Notes: a model not told the origin generated them from the sequence alone. Shown: positions 1-6,330, numbered from the stretch's first letter. The stretch is 9,454 nucleotides of DNA from Actinomycetes bacterium (GCA_021790075.1 JAJYIN010000072.1:1-9454); one strand, 5' to 3'. Translations and numbers: made by a program.

Positions 1-34
1 CCTCCCAGAGTTTGACGTTTCCGGGAATATGAGA

Positions 35-81
35 AAACCTCCCAGCCGTGAACCGCTCAAAGTTTACGGCAAAGGAGGTTT
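35..81 (+). promoter_or_regulatory. Hairpin hiding the ribosome binding site of the IS200-type transposase
   Basis: A long imperfect stem is visible. AAACCTCC (35-42) pairs with GGAGGTTT (74-81), and inside it GCCGTGAAC (45-53) pairs with GTTTACGGC (62-70) with one G-T wobble, leaving an 8-base loop (54-61). The GGAGG at 74-78 is the Shine-Dalgarno sequence of the ATG at 85, so it is buried when the stem forms. In IS200 elements a leader hairpin of this kind is known to keep transposase translation very low, and I infer the same role here. The octamer CCTCCCAG occurs at 38-45 and again at 1-8, so part of the element's left end may be duplicated or the window may start inside it. Confidence 0.7.
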
Positions 82-84
82 CCC

Positions 85-342
85 ATGAATGGTTTATCAA
101 ACCTAAGCCACACGGCGTGGGATTGCAAGTATCACGTGGTCTGGATTCCGCAATACCGCAAGAAAGTGTTATCCGGACAGATCAGAAAGCATTTGGGAGA
201 GGTATTAAGAGAGCTGGCCCTAAGGGAAGAAAGCATGATCGTGGAGGGTCACCTGATGGCCGATCACGTGCACATGATGATCGCCATTCCTCCGAAGTTC
301 GCTGTGGCACAGGTAGTTGGGTTTATGAAGGGCAATAGATAA
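85..342 (+). pseudogene. tnpA: Truncated IS200/IS605-family Y1 transposase (tnpA remnant)
   Basis: The 85-residue product begins with the family's N-terminal pattern, in which the phrase CKYHVVWIPQYRKKVL lies at residues 14-29. The HUH-type metal motif HVH (about residues 61-63, in DHVHMMIAIPPK) follows, then AQVVGFMKG, after which a TAA at 340-342 ends the frame. Intact IS200-like TnpA proteins are about 130-150 residues and carry the catalytic tyrosine in the C-terminal part, which is absent. The HUH transposase is therefore not functional as encoded. The start ATG at 85 follows GGAGG at 74-78 with good spacing. Coding identity is lost at about 334-340, where the opposite strand begins to read as a winged-helix fragment. 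The element was evidently cut at that point by a deletion or a rearrangement. Confidence 0.85.
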
Positions 343-536
343 ATGGATCTCGTTTTCGGAGCTTTGGCTGGAAAGTAAACCTGCATTTTCCAAACGTGCC
401 AACTCGTTCTGAATCGATTATTTACTCGCATAAGCATGTCAACTAACTGACGGTAATAGAAGCGCTTACCAGGATGAGTAATAAACCAGGCGATTAGCTC
501 AACGCGAGTTTTGGATGTTATCAGCGTCGATAGCAT
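334..536 (-). pseudogene. Frameshifted winged-helix transcriptional regulator fragment
   Basis: From ATG 536-534 the minus strand reads an N-terminal winged-helix pattern, with SKTRVELIAWFITHPGKRFY followed by YRQLVDML and RVNN. Near 417-422 the frame breaks. The continuation in a second frame reads SIQNELARLENAGLLSSQ and then SENEIHLSI, which is the recognition helix and wing expected next in such ArsR/MarR-like domains. A single-base deletion explains the shift. The homology ends near 334-340, at the junction with the transposase remnant. The fragment thus covers about 67 codons of a DNA-binding domain with no C-terminal part. AGGA lies a few bases before the ATG, so a start signal survives. 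The regulator type is recognised from general family resemblance; the original target is unknown. Confidence 0.65.
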
Positions 537-690
537 GTATTCCTATAAAATTAGGGCAAATGGCCTAAAAATATAGTAACATCTAATCGACCATTGTGAT
601 AGCACCACTTTTTCTCAGAGCGAGGCATAAGCTCTTATGTCAATGCTACCGCCACGAACTGGAACGTAGTAAAGCCAAGCTGGAGTTACC
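537..690. other. Non-coding stretch of AT-rich remnant DNA
   Basis: No plausible gene is seen. The segment looks richer in A and T than the neighbouring genes, like the fragment before it. It holds one perfect short palindrome, CATAAG (625-630), CT, CTTATG (633-638), which lies downstream of the minus-strand regulator's stop. No U-run follows it on the minus strand, so it is not a convincing terminator. The AT-rich bases just above 537 could contain the former promoter of the broken winged-helix gene. Confidence 0.5.
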
Positions 691-1392
691 TTAGGACAGA
701 AATCTGATCAGGAAATGGCAGCTGCTTTCTCCCTTAGCGATGCCAGATTTGCCGGTTACCCGGACGTTGCCGAAGAAAGATTCGCTGATTCCTCGGATCA
801 GGTTGAGGTGCAGATTGCATACCATTTCCTGACGGGGCGACAGCTCCCGGAAGATGCAGTTAAAGACCTCGATTTCCAGTTTCTCCTTCTCCAGGCGTGT
901 AACATTGGCAAAAAGGCCCTGTTCATCCACCAGTCTTCGAAAATTCGTGATTTTTTGTTCCATGCTGGCCTTCCCTGCCGGCAGGCCGCCAGCCTCGACT
1001 GCCCGTTTTCCTTCCTCCCTGCCCCGCCTCCGAGCCACACCCTCCGGTTTGCTGCCGCTTTCCAGGGCGCTGAGGGCGATCGAAGCGAGCAACTGGTAGT
1101 CCCTGGGTGGATACTGCGACGTCACCACCGAGCCGATTGTGTAGCGGCGTCCAGGCCGGCCACCGCCAGCCGTCTTGAAAATCGCTGATTCAAGCAGCCC
1201 GCTGGCGGCCATCTTTTCCAGATGCATGCGGGCAACGTTGGGGTGCAGATCAAATTCATCGGCAATGCCGGCAACGGTTGCCGCTTTCCCGCCGGCGGCG
1301 ATGATCGAGCGGTAGATCTTCAACCGCGTTGGATCCGCCAGAAGCCTGTTTATTTCATCGCTGATTACATTCATCGTTTCCCGATCTGCCAT
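691..1392 (-). CDS. SufR-like (COG2345-type) HTH regulator with C-terminal cysteines, divergent from cooS
   Basis: The 233-residue protein has an N-terminal winged helix: DPTRLKIYRSI at 20-30, then a helix-turn-helix around 37-66 with LHPNVARMHLEKMAASGLL. A wing, GGGRPGRRYTI, lies at 77-86, followed by PPRDYQLLASIALSAL at 95-110. This order is typical of actinobacterial-type COG2345 regulators, the group that contains the Fe-S sensor SufR. The C-terminal domain has C179, C192 and C225. The first pair has a C-X12-C spacing, in a context (NCIFREL, VCNLH, LIRGI) resembling the cluster-binding region of SufR-like proteins. I infer an Fe-S or metal sensor. It lies 139 bp from the divergent cooS gene, which suggests control of CO metabolism. 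The -10 box TATAAT at 1406-1401 puts the transcript start at about 1394, so the message is either leaderless at this ATG or begins at Met7 (1374), which has GGGA before it. The effector is unknown. Confidence 0.8.
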   Translation of the reverse strand: MADRETMNVISDEINRLLADPTRLKIYRSIIAAGGKAATVAGIADEFDLHPNVARMHLEKMAASGLLESAIFKTAGGGRPGRRYTIGSVVTSQYPPRDYQLLASIALSALESGSKPEGVARRRGREEGKRAVEAGGLPAGKASMEQKITNFRRLVDEQGLFANVTRLEKEKLEIEVFNCIFRELSPRQEMVCNLHLNLIRGISESFFGNVRVTGKSGIAKGESSCHFLIRFLS

Positions 1393-1400
1393 GTCAGGGA

Positions 1401-1464
1401 ATTATAGCCTTTCCGGCCGATCATAGTAAACACTATTGACATAGTGGAAACAGTTTAATAACCT
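1401..1464. promoter_or_regulatory. Divergent promoter and tandem operator between regulator and cooS
   Basis: Three half-sites alternate in direction: ATAGT (1423-1427), ACTAT (1432-1436) and ATAGT (1441-1445). They form two overlapping inverted repeats, each with a 4-base spacer. The same stretch reads as a direct repeat, with CATAGT at 1422 and at 1440 (an 18-bp step), each followed by AAACA after a short gap. A consensus -35 TTGACA (1436-1441) points toward cooS, with a poor -10 (TAACCT, 1459-1464) 17 bases on. On the minus strand TATAAT (1406-1401) lies 18 bases from TTTACT (1430-1425) and would serve the regulator. Both -35 boxes lie within the repeats, so a bound protein would block or modulate both genes. 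Binding by the neighbouring regulator is inferred. Confidence 0.6.
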
Positions 1465-1531
1465 TTGTCTCCATCGGCCGCAAAAATACCGGCCAGGGAT
1501 ATCGGGTTAATGACTGACAAGGAGAAAGCGA

Positions 1532-3424
1532 ATGCAGGAAAACACGATGGCATCACGATGTGAAGGCAAACTTTGTTCCGACGCGGCGCTGTGCGGTGCT
1601 GATGAAGCAATTCAGGAAGCGGGCATGACCACGGTCTTTGACCGGTACGAGTCGCAGCAGCCTCAATGCCGGCAGGGCCTTCAGGGGAGCTGCTGCGTGC
1701 TGTGTTCAAACGGCCCCTGCAAGATCACGGCCAAATCCCCTTTAGGCGTATGCGGCGCTTCGCCTGACCTGATCGTCGCTCGCAATCTGCTGCAGAAAGC
1801 CGCTATCGGCACGGCGGGCAATACGTATCATGCTGAGAACGTCGCCAGAACACTGCTGGCCGCGGCCCGGGAAGAGACGGTTTTCAGCATTCTGGATGTC
1901 GAGCGCCTTAATGCCGTCGCCGGTTCACTGGGAATCAACATCGAGCAGCCTGCCAACAGGGTCGCGGAAGCGGTGGCGAACCTGATCATCGACGAAATCA
2001 ACAGGCCTGACAACGAGACAATGATGCTCACGGCAGCCTTCGCGCCGGCAAAAAGAATTGATGTATGGAAGAAACTCGGTATCATGCCGGGCGGTGTGAA
2101 CTCGGAGATCCGTACCGCCTTGGTCAAATGCATGACCAGCGTCAACAATGACCCCGTCGATTTGCTATTGGCCGCGATGAAGCTCTCCATCGCCAATTCC
2201 TATGCGGGCCTTACAGTAATCAACGCGCTGCAGGACATTCTCATGGGCACTTCAAGTATCAGTGCCGGTTCGGTGAACCTCGGCATCCTTGATGAGGATT
2301 CGGTGAACATAGTCTGTCACGGCCACCAGCCATTACTGGCATCTCTCGTGGCCAGATTGGCAGACGATGAGGAATTCGTTGCCATGGCGCGCCAGGCGGG
2401 AGCGGCGGGAATCAAGGTCTACGGCTCGATGTGTGAAGGCCAGGAGATGATGCAGCGGCCGGATAGCGCCTTCGTGGGCCAGCTCGGCAACTGGCTGCAC
2501 CAGGAATTCGCGCTGGGAACCGGCGCCGTCGATCTGGTGATGATGGACTACAACTGTTCGATTCCATCACTGCCGGAGTACGCCGCCCGGTTCAATACCA
2601 GGCTGGTCACCACCGACCAGGCGGTGCGCATGACCGGTGTGGAACGTCTTGAGCACTCGCCGGAAACCGCCGGCGAGACCGCGCGGCAGATCCTCGAGCG
2701 CGCCATCGAGGCGTTTGGTGAACGTGGCGAGGTCAACGTCCCCGAGGAGAGCATGACGACCGTGGCCGGGTTCTCCACCGAGTCCGTGCTGGGCGCCCTG
2801 GGCGGCGATATCCAGCCGCTAGTCGACGCGATCGCCGCCGGCAGCATCAGGGGAATCGCGGCCGTGGTCGGTTGCACGACCGCCAGCCCTGAAACGCGCG
2901 GCTGCAATATCATCAAGCTTACAGAGAAGCTGGTAGCCAATGATGTCCTGGTAGTCAGCGGCGGCTGTACCAGTTCCACTCTTCAGAACGCGGGTTTTAC
3001 CGGTCCCGAATCGGCTGTCCTGGCGGGGGAGGGCCTTAAAGCAGTATGCGATGCGCTGGGCGTGCCGCCGGTGCTGTCCTTTGGCTCCTGCACCGACATC
3101 GGCAGGATCGCTGATGTCACGGCCGCCATCGCGGCAAAGCTTGACGTTGACATCCCGCAGCTTCCTGTAGTTGTCTCCGCACCCGAATGGCTTGAGCAGA
3201 AGGCGGTCGCGGATGCTTTCTTCTCGGTCTCCTATGGTCTGCTGACTCATCTTTCGCCGGTACCACCGGTGACCGGTAGCGCGCTGGTCGCAGGCATCCT
3301 CACCACGGATGTCGAGGGTTTGACGGGCGGGAAGGTGCTCGTTGAGGAAGATCCCGCAGCCGCCGCGGACGCGCTGATAGAGCACGTGGAATTAAAAAGA
3401 CGCGAGCTGGGGCTGACAAACTGA
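1532..3424 (+). CDS. cooS: Anaerobic Ni-Fe-S carbon monoxide dehydrogenase catalytic subunit
   Basis: This enzyme interconverts CO plus water with CO2, two electrons and protons. The 630-residue length is normal for CooS. C46 and C54 are the expected D-cluster ligands bridging the homodimer. C55, C58, C63 and C74 fit the B cluster (CCVLCSNGPC, then GVCGA). The Ni-Fe C-cluster ligand set is complete: H265 (HGHQP), C301 (GSMCEGQE), C342 (DYNCSIPSL), C448 (VVGC), C479 (SGGC) and C520 (GSCTD). K557 matches the catalytic lysine (EWLEQKAV). Unusual features are M300 where many family members have a second cysteine, extra cysteines at 10, 15, 21, 262 and 458, and a region around H100 poor in the histidines usually forming the proton path. 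The start has AAGGAGA (1519-1525) 6 bases before the ATG. An HPP membrane protein follows closely; no cooF or cooC is visible. An active CODH is likely, but its electron partner is unknown. Confidence 0.95.
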   Translation: MQENTMASRCEGKLCSDAALCGADEAIQEAGMTTVFDRYESQQPQCRQGLQGSCCVLCSNGPCKITAKSPLGVCGASPDLIVARNLLQKAAIGTAGNTYHAENVARTLLAAAREETVFSILDVERLNAVAGSLGINIEQPANRVAEAVANLIIDEINRPDNETMMLTAAFAPAKRIDVWKKLGIMPGGVNSEIRTALVKCMTSVNNDPVDLLLAAMKLSIANSYAGLTVINALQDILMGTSSISAGSVNLGILDEDSVNIVCHGHQPLLASLVARLADDEEFVAMARQAGAAGIKVYGSMCEGQEMMQRPDSAFVGQLGNWLHQEFALGTGAVDLVMMDYNCSIPSLPEYAARFNTRLVTTDQAVRMTGVERLEHSPETAGETARQILERAIEAFGERGEVNVPEESMTTVAGFSTESVLGALGGDIQPLVDAIAAGSIRGIAAVVGCTTASPETRGCNIIKLTEKLVANDVLVVSGGCTSSTLQNAGFTGPESAVLAGEGLKAVCDALGVPPVLSFGSCTDIGRIADVTAAIAAKLDVDIPQLPVVVSAPEWLEQKAVADAFFSVSYGLLTHLSPVPPVTGSALVAGILTTDVEGLTGGKVLVEEDPAAAADALIEHVELKRRELGLTN

Positions 3425-3538
3425 TGGAACCAAGCGGCTGTGCTTTGGATGCTGAATAAAGGTACGGTTAAAGGATGAGCTGGCGCTCTCGGGATGAAGC
3501 GCCGGGTCATTGGTCGCCAGATGAAAAAGGTATGTCCA

Positions 3539-4270
3539 ATGGATAAGCCAGATGCAGATATCTCGGATGACGACGTCCGGGCGGCTCTTAAGGACCTGAA
3601 GACCTATGTTGATGTCACAGAGGATGATCTGAGGAAGATCTATGGTCTGGCGCTTGAGCATGCCACGCAAAGGCTGGACGCCGGCGGCCCGGCATGCGAC
3701 GCATGCCCCCGGCTGACAAGCGGCACATCAGAAAAGAGCACAGCTTCAAAGCAAAAGCGGCCCATTAAAGCGCCACCCCGAGTGGGATTTTTAGAGCTCT
3801 TCTGGTCTTCTCTGGGGGCGCTTGCGGGAATCGCGCTATGCGCCTGGCTCAGCTCGCGATTTTTTGAGCCGCGCGACCTGACTCTGATGATAGGTTCAAT
3901 CGGCGCATCGGCTGTGCTGGTTTTCGGCGCCATCAAGAGCCCGTTCGCGCAGCCGCGGAACCTCATCGGCGGCCATCTGGTATCAGCTTTCGCCGGCGTT
4001 GCCGCGTGGCAGGTGCTGGGTGGGACCGCATGGCTCGCGGCGGCGCTGGCGGTGTCGCTGGCCGTCGCCGCGATGCTGGCGACCAACACCGTCCATCCAC
4101 CGGGAGGGGCCACGGCGTTGATCGCCGTCATCGGCGGCGAACAGGTGCACAAGCTCGGTTTCCTGTATCCATTCATCCCGGTCGCGGCAGCGGCTCTGCT
4201 GCTGCTGGCCGTCGCCCTGGCGGTGAACAACATCCCCGCAGGCAGAAGCTATCCTGAATACTGGTTTTAA
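3539..4270 (+). CDS. HPP-family integral membrane protein with soluble N-terminal domain
   Basis: The 243-residue product has a hydrophilic head: DVRAALKDLKTYVDVTEDD (12-30) followed by LRKIYGLALEHATQRL, a short helical module that I recall in front of other HPP or CBS proteins. A CDACP motif (53-57) and a basic linker follow. After that comes an HPP domain: membrane segments near 84-106, 115-133, 145-162, 164-182 and 206-229, the motif QPRNLIGGH at 138-146 and the naming motif HPPGGATAL at 186-194. Members of this family in cyanobacteria and plastids have been linked to nitrite transport; the role in anaerobes is open. I chose ATG 3539 because AAAAAGG (3524-3530) lies 8 bases before it. An in-frame ATG at 3494 has no room for a ribosome binding site. 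It starts 114 bp after cooS with no terminator between, so one transcript is likely. A function tied to CO or formate metabolism is speculation. Confidence 0.8.
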   Translation: MDKPDADISDDDVRAALKDLKTYVDVTEDDLRKIYGLALEHATQRLDAGGPACDACPRLTSGTSEKSTASKQKRPIKAPPRVGFLELFWSSLGALAGIALCAWLSSRFFEPRDLTLMIGSIGASAVLVFGAIKSPFAQPRNLIGGHLVSAFAGVAAWQVLGGTAWLAAALAVSLAVAAMLATNTVHPPGGATALIAVIGGEQVHKLGFLYPFIPVAAAALLLLAVALAVNNIPAGRSYPEYWF

Positions 4271-4634
4271 GTACACTGGATTTTAAATGTGGCTATTCCC
4301 CCAGCGTTTCGGGTCACAAATTGCATCGGATTCCCCTGGAATAACGGTTTCAAGCGATTGCGTCCAAGCCCCGTCTTGACGTGTCATCCCTGGAAACCGG
4401 CACGCAAAATGTTTACCGATACGCCCAGGGCCGGTCAGATCCCTTTCAAATGCCTCTCCTTGTGGATCGCTATGAAATGCGATATGAGAAAGGCTTCCAT
4501 AATTTGCGTGCTGAGGCTCTGGCATACCCGGGAAAATCGATAAATTTTCAATCACAAAAAATCGGAGCGGGAGAACACTACACCTCGAGTCGGCCGGGTG
4601 ACTATCACGAATCCCAACCGGATTCCACGGAATT
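4271..4634. other. 364-bp gap with no convincing gene; one operator-like inverted repeat
   Basis: Short open frames exist on both strands, but none has a ribosome binding site or a recognisable motif. The left part has two related pieces, CCCCTGGAATAACGG (4333-4347) and CCCTGGAAACCGG (4387-4399), on the same strand. They could be decayed copies of a short dispersed repeat, but this is weak. GAAAAT (4532-4537) and ATTTTC (4544-4549) form an inverted repeat with a 6-base spacer about 85 bp before the methyltransferase start, a plausible regulator site. No terminator with a U-run is seen after the HPP gene. Confidence 0.35.
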
Positions 4635-5312
4635 ATGAAACAGGAAACCTACAGATACTACGCCGGCATCTTCGACCGGTTCAGCGACGAGCGGCTGTTC
4701 CCCCAGAACCTGGAGTTTATCCTGAAAGTCGTCGGGCGGCTCGAGCGGGGGGACAAGGTCGCCGATGTGGGCGGCGGCACCGGATATTTCACGAGCAAGC
4801 TGCTGACTCTGTTCCCATTTGTGGAACTCACCTTCATCGAGCCAAGTCCTGAAATGATGGCCCTGGCAAAGGGCCGGCTGCCGGAAGCAACGAGATTTCT
4901 GGAACGCAAGCTCGACGACGTGCTCGAAGAATTGGAACCCATGGACGTGTTCATTTTCCAGAGGTCGCTTTACTGTTTTTACAGCCGTTTGGACGACTAC
5001 CGCGCCCTGGCGGCCCGTCTCTTTGAGAAAACCGCCCCTGGGGGGCGCGTCGCCATCTACGAGTTTGATTCAAAATATGACCTTGAAGGCGTAAGGGTGT
5101 ATCTCATGGCCAAGCGCAGTTCCTTCGATCTCAACGAACGCGAATTCGAGGAATCGCTGCGGCTCTTCCTGGAGGTGCTGGGAGAATTCAACCGGTCGGT
5201 AGATGACGGCAGTTTTACCCTGTTCAGACCTGGGGAGATCGAATCTGTCTTTAACGGAGCTGGTTTTGCCACCCTGTCGCAGGGGGATTCCTCTTATTTC
5301 TTCAAGAAGTGA
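4635..5312 (+). CDS. Class I SAM-dependent methyltransferase, substrate unknown
   Basis: The 225-residue protein has a Rossmann-type SAM fold. The glycine-rich motif I is VADVGGGTGYF (42-52). The acidic residue that would bind the ribose hydroxyls is E69 (FIEPSPEMM). The family's post-motif proline-glycine turn is APGGRVAIYEF at 134-144. The N terminus YYAGIFDRFS (8-17) resembles UbiE-like and related small-molecule methyltransferases, but the substrate-binding C-terminal half (about 145-225) gives no clear assignment. The start ATG 4635 has only a weak GGA at 4628-4630. An earlier start is unlikely, because motif I already sits at the usual distance from the N terminus. It precedes an Fe-S/DUF3786 gene by 131 bp, so a joint role in C1 or cofactor chemistry is possible but not shown. 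Confidence 0.8.
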   Translation: MKQETYRYYAGIFDRFSDERLFPQNLEFILKVVGRLERGDKVADVGGGTGYFTSKLLTLFPFVELTFIEPSPEMMALAKGRLPEATRFLERKLDDVLEELEPMDVFIFQRSLYCFYSRLDDYRALAARLFEKTAPGGRVAIYEFDSKYDLEGVRVYLMAKRSSFDLNEREFEESLRLFLEVLGEFNRSVDDGSFTLFRPGEIESVFNGAGFATLSQGDSSYFFKK

Positions 5313-5443
5313 CCGGCGGCCGCGGCGCGCCATGCTACGCTACTACCAATTCTGTTGAGCAATTAAGTATTGTTGCTAATGTCTTTCCCGGCTGCCGCGA
5401 ACCAGGGCGCGACTCTTCCGGAAAGGAAAACAAGGAGAAATCA

Positions 5444-6241
5444 TTGGCGGCCAAGTCACCTCTGGATATCTACAAACTCCTTCAAAAAACCAATTGCCGC
5501 CAGTGCGGGGAGACGACCTGCCTGGCCTTCGCGGCGTCAGTGATAAAGAAGCACAAACCGCTGAGATTGTGTCCTCATCTTGACAGCGAAATTATCGAGC
5601 GGCTGGAAGGGGAGGTCACGACCCAGATGACGGCGGAAGAGAAACAGCTGGAAAGGCTCGGCGAGCTGAAGCGGCAGATCCGGGGCGTCGAACTGGAATC
5701 ACGCGCCGAGGTCCTTGGCGCCCGGATGAACGGCGGCGAGCTGACCATCAGATGTCTGGGCAGGGATTTTTCCGTCGACGCGCGGGGCCGCATCTCTTCA
5801 GATTGCCACACCCACGCCTGGTTCTCGATACCGTTCCTCAGCTATATCCTTTCCGGGCAGGGGAAAGAAACCACCGGCGAATGGGTCAGCTTCCGGAATC
5901 TGAAGGACGGCCTCAGCTGGGATGCTTTCTTTGAGCGGCAGTGCCCCCAGAAACTGAAGAAGCTGGCGGACAGGCACAGCGAGCTGTTCGGGGATCTGAT
6001 CAGTCTTTTTGGCGCGACGACGACGAAGAATTACCTTGAATCGGACATCTCTGTTGTTCTCCACCCATTCCCGAAGGTGCCGATGATGGTCTGCTACTGG
6101 GAACCCCAGGACGATCTCGATTCCGATCTGCGCGTATTCTTCGACAGCACGGCCGACCAGAACCTGACCACAGAATCGGTTTTCGGGCTAGGCGTCGCCA
6201 TGGTGATGATGCTGGAGAAGATCATGGAAAGGCACATGTAG
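5444..6241 (+). CDS. Fe-S domain plus DUF3786 protein, TTG start
   Basis: The 265-residue protein begins with a C-X2-C-X4-C-X16-C set (C18, C21, C26, C43; NCRQCGETTCLAFAAS). This is the small 4Fe-4S domain also found at the N terminus of the corrinoid Fe-S protein (gamma subunit) of acetyl-CoA synthase complexes. A charged helical linker (about 50-85) follows, then a domain I recognise as DUF3786, with DCHTHAWFSIPFLSYI, the FPKVPM stretch and a C-terminal helix VFGLGVAMVMMLEKI. Related proteins occur in anaerobes and the biochemical role is unknown. The TTG at 5444 is preferred because AAGGAG (5432-5437) lies 6 bases before it and the product then starts directly with the Fe-S domain. The open frame reaches back to 5309, but those residues look like read-through of non-coding DNA. 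A part in C1 or corrinoid metabolism is inferred from the domain. Confidence 0.8.
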   Translation: MAAKSPLDIYKLLQKTNCRQCGETTCLAFAASVIKKHKPLRLCPHLDSEIIERLEGEVTTQMTAEEKQLERLGELKRQIRGVELESRAEVLGARMNGGELTIRCLGRDFSVDARGRISSDCHTHAWFSIPFLSYILSGQGKETTGEWVSFRNLKDGLSWDAFFERQCPQKLKKLADRHSELFGDLISLFGATTTKNYLESDISVVLHPFPKVPMMVCYWEPQDDLDSDLRVFFDSTADQNLTTESVFGLGVAMVMMLEKIMERHM

Positions 6242-6265
6242 AGCCTGCCGGGAAAGGCCGGCGTC

Positions 6266-6294
6266 TTGCTGTCTTGGGGCAACTCTGCTATCTT
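6266..6294 (+). promoter_or_regulatory. Possible sigma-70-type promoter of rpmG
   Basis: TTGCTG (6266-6271) and TATCTT (6289-6294) are separated by 17 bases. They match the consensus at three and four of six positions. A start near 6301 would put the 6309-6329 hairpin inside the rpmG leader rather than at the end of the upstream gene. Confidence 0.4.
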
Positions 6295-6308
6295 ACACAG
6301 TGGTTCTT

Positions 6309-6330
6309 AGGGACGGCTCTGCCGTCTTTT
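6309..6330 (+). terminator. Intrinsic terminator or leader attenuator before rpmG
   Basis: GACGGC (6312-6317) pairs perfectly with GCCGTC (6321-6326) around a 3-base loop. Pairing extends with G-T and A-T pairs to 6309 and 6329. TTTTATATT follows. It ends about 25 bases before the rpmG start, so it either stops transcripts from the DUF3786 gene or, if the promoter at 6266-6294 is real, attenuates rpmG. Confidence 0.7.

Noticed and set aside
48..338. 96-codon frame overlapping the IS200 transposase
   Set aside because: It lies in another frame of the transposase remnant and has low-complexity Arg/Gly/Asp composition.
715..1188. 157-codon plus-strand frame opposite the SufR-like regulator
   Set aside because: The minus-strand product has a coherent helix-turn-helix and cysteine domain; the plus-strand product has none.
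2819..3385. 188-codon minus-strand frame inside cooS
   Set aside because: It overlaps the ligand-bearing part of a certain gene and shows no family motif.
4283..4638. Several overlapping 84-90-codon frames in the gap before the methyltransferase
   Set aside because: They compete on both strands without ribosome binding sites or recognisable motifs.
5354..5375. Promoter-like TTGAGC and TAATGT before the DUF3786 gene
   Set aside because: Both boxes match the consensus at few positions; the nearby AGCAA/TTGCT repeat is short.
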